From NCBI RefSeq assembly GCF_003149745.1, contig NZ_QGEG01000001.1, positions 620,001 through 684,000 of the forward strand: a stretch of 64,000 bases of DNA, given 5' to 3'. Of this stretch, positions 61,524-64,000 are shown piece after piece (the stretch's first letter is position 1; each line of letters begins with the position of its first letter). Under the pieces are notes generated by a model that was not told the DNA's origin, ran no database searches, and saw only the letters and a list, made by a program, of their open reading frames with translations. Source of the DNA: Flagellimonas aquimarina (lineage in GTDB: Bacteria; Bacteroidota; Bacteroidia; Flavobacteriales; Flavobacteriaceae). The position numbers were made by a program, and so were the translations under genes.

Positions 61524-62789
61524 ATCGAACCCGAGGTCTTTTCTGTAATACATGCCATCAAAATGTAGTTTTTCTATATTTTGATAGGATTTTTGTAGTG
61601 CTTCCTTAAAGTCATTTCCAAATGAAGTAATTGCAATAACGCGACCTCCGTTGGTGACTACTTTTCCATCACTTTGTTTTGTTCCCGCATGAAAGACCAA
61701 GGAATCTTTTATGTTTTCAATCCCTTTTATCTCTTTTCCTTTTTCGTATGCTTCCGGATAGCCCCCTGAAACTGCCATTACCGTTGTGGCCGATCTTTCG
61801 TCTATTTCCAGATTGATTTTATCCAGACTTCCCTGGGCCATGGCCTCAAGGACATTAACTAAATCATTCTTAATTCTGGGAACAACCACTTCGGTCTCTG
61901 GATCCCCCATACGTACATTGTATTCAATAACCTTTGGTTCTTCACCAACTTTTATCAATCCTATAAAAATGAATCCCACGTAGGGCAGATTATCCTTTTT
62001 AAGGCCATCTACGGTAGGTTTTACTATCTGCTGTTCTATTTTGTCCATAAGTACAGCATCTGCGAAAGGAACCGGAGAAATGGCTCCCATACCGCCTGTG
62101 TTAAGCCCTGTATCTCCTTCGCCAATGCGTTTGTAATCTTTTGCAGTAGGAAGTATTTTATAGTTAGTGCCATCTGTAAGCACAAAACAGCTCAATTCTA
62201 TTCCATCCAAGAACTCCTCAATAACTACTGTAGCACTGGCAGAACCAAATTTCGAATCTAACAGCATGGATTTTAGTTCCGCTTTTGCTTCATCTAAATC
62301 TTGAAGAATTAGAACGCCTTTTCCAGCGGCCAATCCATCGGCTTTGAGCACGTATGGCGGCTTTAGTGTTTCCAAAAACATATAACCCTTTTCCACCGTA
62401 TCTGAGGTAAAACTTTCATAAGCCGCGGTCGGAATCTGATGGCGCATCATAAATTCCTTTGCAAACTCCTTGCTCCCTTCCAATTCTGCGGCTGCTTTTT
62501 GCGGGCCTATCACGGAAATGTCTTTTAAATCATCATCGGCCAAGAAGAAATCATGAACTCCATTTACAAGTGGGTCCTCCGGTCCTACTACCACCAAATC
62601 TATTTTTTTAGCCAGTACCAATGCTTTAATACTTTTAAAATCATTTACACCAACCTCAACATTGGTGGCAATTTCAGAAGTACCTGCATTGCCCGGGGCA
62701 ACAAACAGTTTTTCTACTTTAGGGCTTTGTGAGATTTTAAGGGATATCGCATGTTCGCGACCTCCTGAACCAAGGACCAGAATATTCAT
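61518..62789 (-). CDS. purD: Phosphoribosylamine-glycine ligase
   Basis: GAR synthetase (423 residues), second step of purine synthesis, joining glycine to phosphoribosylamine with ATP. The N-terminus VLGSGGREHAI and the ATP-grasp parts (KADGLAAGKGVLI; GGMGAISPVPFAD; EYNVRMGDPETEVV) are complete. ATG 62789 is preferred over an in-frame start at 62807. It is convergent with DUF6341 and shares a 6-base overlap. Confidence 0.97.
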   Translation of the reverse strand: MNILVLGSGGREHAISLKISQSPKVEKLFVAPGNAGTSEIATNVEVGVNDFKSIKALVLAKKIDLVVVGPEDPLVNGVHDFFLADDDLKDISVIGPQKAAAELEGSKEFAKEFMMRHQIPTAAYESFTSDTVEKGYMFLETLKPPYVLKADGLAAGKGVLILQDLDEAKAELKSMLLDSKFGSASATVVIEEFLDGIELSCFVLTDGTNYKILPTAKDYKRIGEGDTGLNTGGMGAISPVPFADAVLMDKIEQQIVKPTVDGLKKDNLPYVGFIFIGLIKVGEEPKVIEYNVRMGDPETEVVVPRIKNDLVNVLEAMAQGSLDKINLEIDERSATTVMAVSGGYPEAYEKGKEIKGIENIKDSLVFHAGTKQSDGKVVTNGGRVIAITSFGNDFKEALQKSYQNIEKLHFDGMYYRKDLGFDL

Positions 62790-62831
62790 CAATCGAAATT
62801 TTGGCAAAAATACGGTTTGATGAGGATTTGC

Positions 62832-63809
62832 CTATTTGTTTGCAGAGAAATCTCTATGATTCTTGCTCAATTCTTCAGATGAAAGTGATTGAAAATATTC
62901 ATATACCTTCTTAAGTCCCTCCGAACGGTGTACCTTGGGTTCCCACCCCAATATCTCTTTGGCTCTGGAAATATCTGGTTGTCGTTGCAATGGGTCGTCC
63001 TTAGGCAATGGCTTAAAGGTTATTTTTTGATCGGTCCCCGTTAGCTTGATAATCTCTTCAGCAAACTCCAGAATTGTAGTCTCATCTGGATTGCCTATGT
63101 TGACAGGAAGGTGGTAATTGCTCATCAATAGCCGATATATCCCTTCAATCTGGTCATCGATATATGTAAAAGACCTTGTCTGGGACCCATCACCAAAAAC
63201 AGTTAAGTCCTCACCTCTTAGCGCTTGACCCATAAACGCGGGCACCACCCGTCCATCATTTAATCGCATTCTTGAACCATATGTATTAAAAATTCGAACG
63301 ATACGAGTATCCAATCCATGATGGGTATGATACGCCATTGTTATGGACTCCATAAAACGCTTGGCCTCATCATATACACCTCTTGGACCAATAGGACTTA
63401 CATTGCCATAATACTCTTCGTTTTGTGGATGTACTAGGGGGTCTCCATAGACCTCTGAGGTTGAAGCAACCAATATCCTTGCATTCTTTTCCTTGGCGAG
63501 TCCCAGTAAGTTAAGAGTGCCCAGTGATCCCACTTTTAAGGTCTCAATTGGAATTTTTAAATAATCTATTGGACTTGCCGGGGAGGCAAAATGAAGAATA
63601 TAGTCCAGATCACCAGCAATATGAACAAAAGTTGATACATCATGATGGTGGAACTCAAAATGCTCCAATGGAAACAGGTGTTCTATATTCTTTAGGTTAC
63701 CGGTTATTAGGTTGTCCATACCGATGACTTGGAAGCCTAACTTAATAAAATAGTCACATAAATGTGAACCTAAGAATCCGGCAGCGCCAGTAATCAAAAC
63801 TCTTTTCAT
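62832..63809 (-). CDS. UDP-glucuronic acid decarboxylase (UXS type)
   Basis: Short-chain dehydrogenase-like enzyme of 325 residues that turns UDP-glucuronate into UDP-xylose. The NAD motif GAAGFLG lies at residues 8-14. TSEVYGDP has the UXS-typical Glu119, and YDEAK is the Tyr146-x3-Lys150 catalytic pair. [13 protein letters not shown] and the late [17 protein letters not shown] are normal. UDP-xylose would feed exopolysaccharide or lipopolysaccharide. It follows a probable sugar transferase gene at the window end by 122 bases. Confidence 0.93.
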   Translation of the reverse strand: MKRVLITGAAGFLGSHLCDYFIKLGFQVIGMDNLITGNLKNIEHLFPLEHFEFHHHDVSTFVHIAGDLDYILHFASPASPIDYLKIPIETLKVGSLGTLNLLGLAKEKNARILVASTSEVYGDPLVHPQNEEYYGNVSPIGPRGVYDEAKRFMESITMAYHTHHGLDTRIVRIFNTYGSRMRLNDGRVVPAFMGQALRGEDLTVFGDGSQTRSFTYIDDQIEGIYRLLMSNYHLPVNIGNPDETTILEFAEEIIKLTGTDQKITFKPLPKDDPLQRQPDISRAKEILGWEPKVHRSEGLKKVYEYFQSLSSEELSKNHRDFSANK

Positions 63810-63931
63810 TTGTTTGTTGTTTAGTATCTAAAAACTTCTTTTTATTGAACTAATTATCCATTGCAAGGCAAAAATAGTTGAACCGCATAGGCCTGCCCTT
63901 TTCTATATTGAAAATCCTTTTTAAAAATGTA

Positions 63932-64000
63932 TTAATATGCTTTTTCCTCCCCTGAAATCGCATTCAAAACTGTTTGTATTATAATCTTAATATCTAGAAA
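63932..64000 (-). CDS. C-terminal end of a probable exopolysaccharide sugar transferase, cut by window
   Basis: The last 22 codons of a minus-strand gene that continues beyond the window. The peptide reads DIKIIIQTVLNAI followed by SGEEKAY and stop. This resembles the end of undecaprenyl-phosphate sugar transferases (LDLKII...VLxxxGAY). Position beside the UDP-glucuronate decarboxylase fits. The call rests on a very short piece, so it is tentative. Confidence 0.45.
   Translation of the reverse strand, partial: FLDIKIIIQTVLNAISGEEKAY

Noticed and set aside
1..64000. tRNA genes, CRISPR arrays, insertion sequences or prophage
   Set aside because: No cloverleaf with CCA-type ends, no regularly spaced repeats, no transposase or integrase motifs were seen on reading. 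A tRNA scan would be needed to exclude a tRNA formally.

Overview
The window reads as chromosomal DNA of a marine-type member of the Flavobacteriaceae (Bacteroidota). Evidence: gliding-motility/type IX secretion genes (gldH, sprE/porW), a SusC/SusD pair, an ATP synthase operon without beta and epsilon genes, several flavobacterial families of unknown function (DUF4254, DUF4292, DUF5687, DUF6168, DUF6341, DUF6427), and upstream elements of the Bacteroidota type TAnnTTTG with occasional TTG -33 boxes. I see no rRNA, tRNA, insertion sequence, prophage or CRISPR array. Genus cannot be settled from this sequence. Layout: 1-4.1 kb holds the end of a Vsr-type endonuclease, an aminotransferase, a GNAT acetyltransferase, an isolated 35-codon gene with its own promoter and terminator, and a succinyl-CoA:3-ketoacid CoA transferase operon interrupted by a zinc-ribbon membrane protein. 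4.2-9.3 kb is a minus-strand run of penicillin-binding protein 1A, gldH, ricT and trhO. recA follows at 9.6 kb, with a likely structured RNA upstream on the other strand. 10.7-14.6 kb carries a lipoprotein, an ECF sigma factor, a membrane-anchored protein with a C-terminal beta-barrel, and a GAF/LytS-like kinase. 14.7-19.5 kb holds plsC, a GlsB-type membrane protein, trpS, dprA, an HU-SPOR protein and an acyl-CoA thioesterase. 19.5-26.3 kb is an envelope operon (flippase, dut, nucleotidyltransferase, TPR, DUF4292 lipoprotein, EnvC, aldo/keto reductase). 26.4-28.1 kb is a sulfatase, and 28.2-36.9 kb is the ATP synthase operon with sprE, a bactofilin and atpZ upstream. 37-43.8 kb is mixed (GlxA regulator, small domains, ABC transporter, ferredoxin reductase, patatin). 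The most distinctive part is 44.1-54.2 kb: seven plus-strand genes that form an apparent arsenosugar biosynthesis operon. They are a DUF2064 glycosyltransferase, SusC, SusD, a sodium:solute symporter, a metallophosphatase-like/AhpD-like fusion, radical SAM ArsS and arsenite methyltransferase ArsM. Chemically, ArsM would methylate arsenite, ArsS would add the 5'-deoxyadenosyl group, and the fusion protein and glycosyltransferase would act later. The SusCD and symporter genes suggest dedicated envelope transport. Two near-identical imperfect palindromes lie upstream of this operon, and two more lie upstream of a TetR gene at 58.0 kb. This suggests that the TetR protein controls both loci. The rest (54.3-64 kb) holds a periplasmic oxidoreductase/outer-membrane cluster, a GT9/DUF4254/DUF6427 envelope cluster, purD, a UDP-glucuronate decarboxylase and the last codons of a probable sugar transferase.
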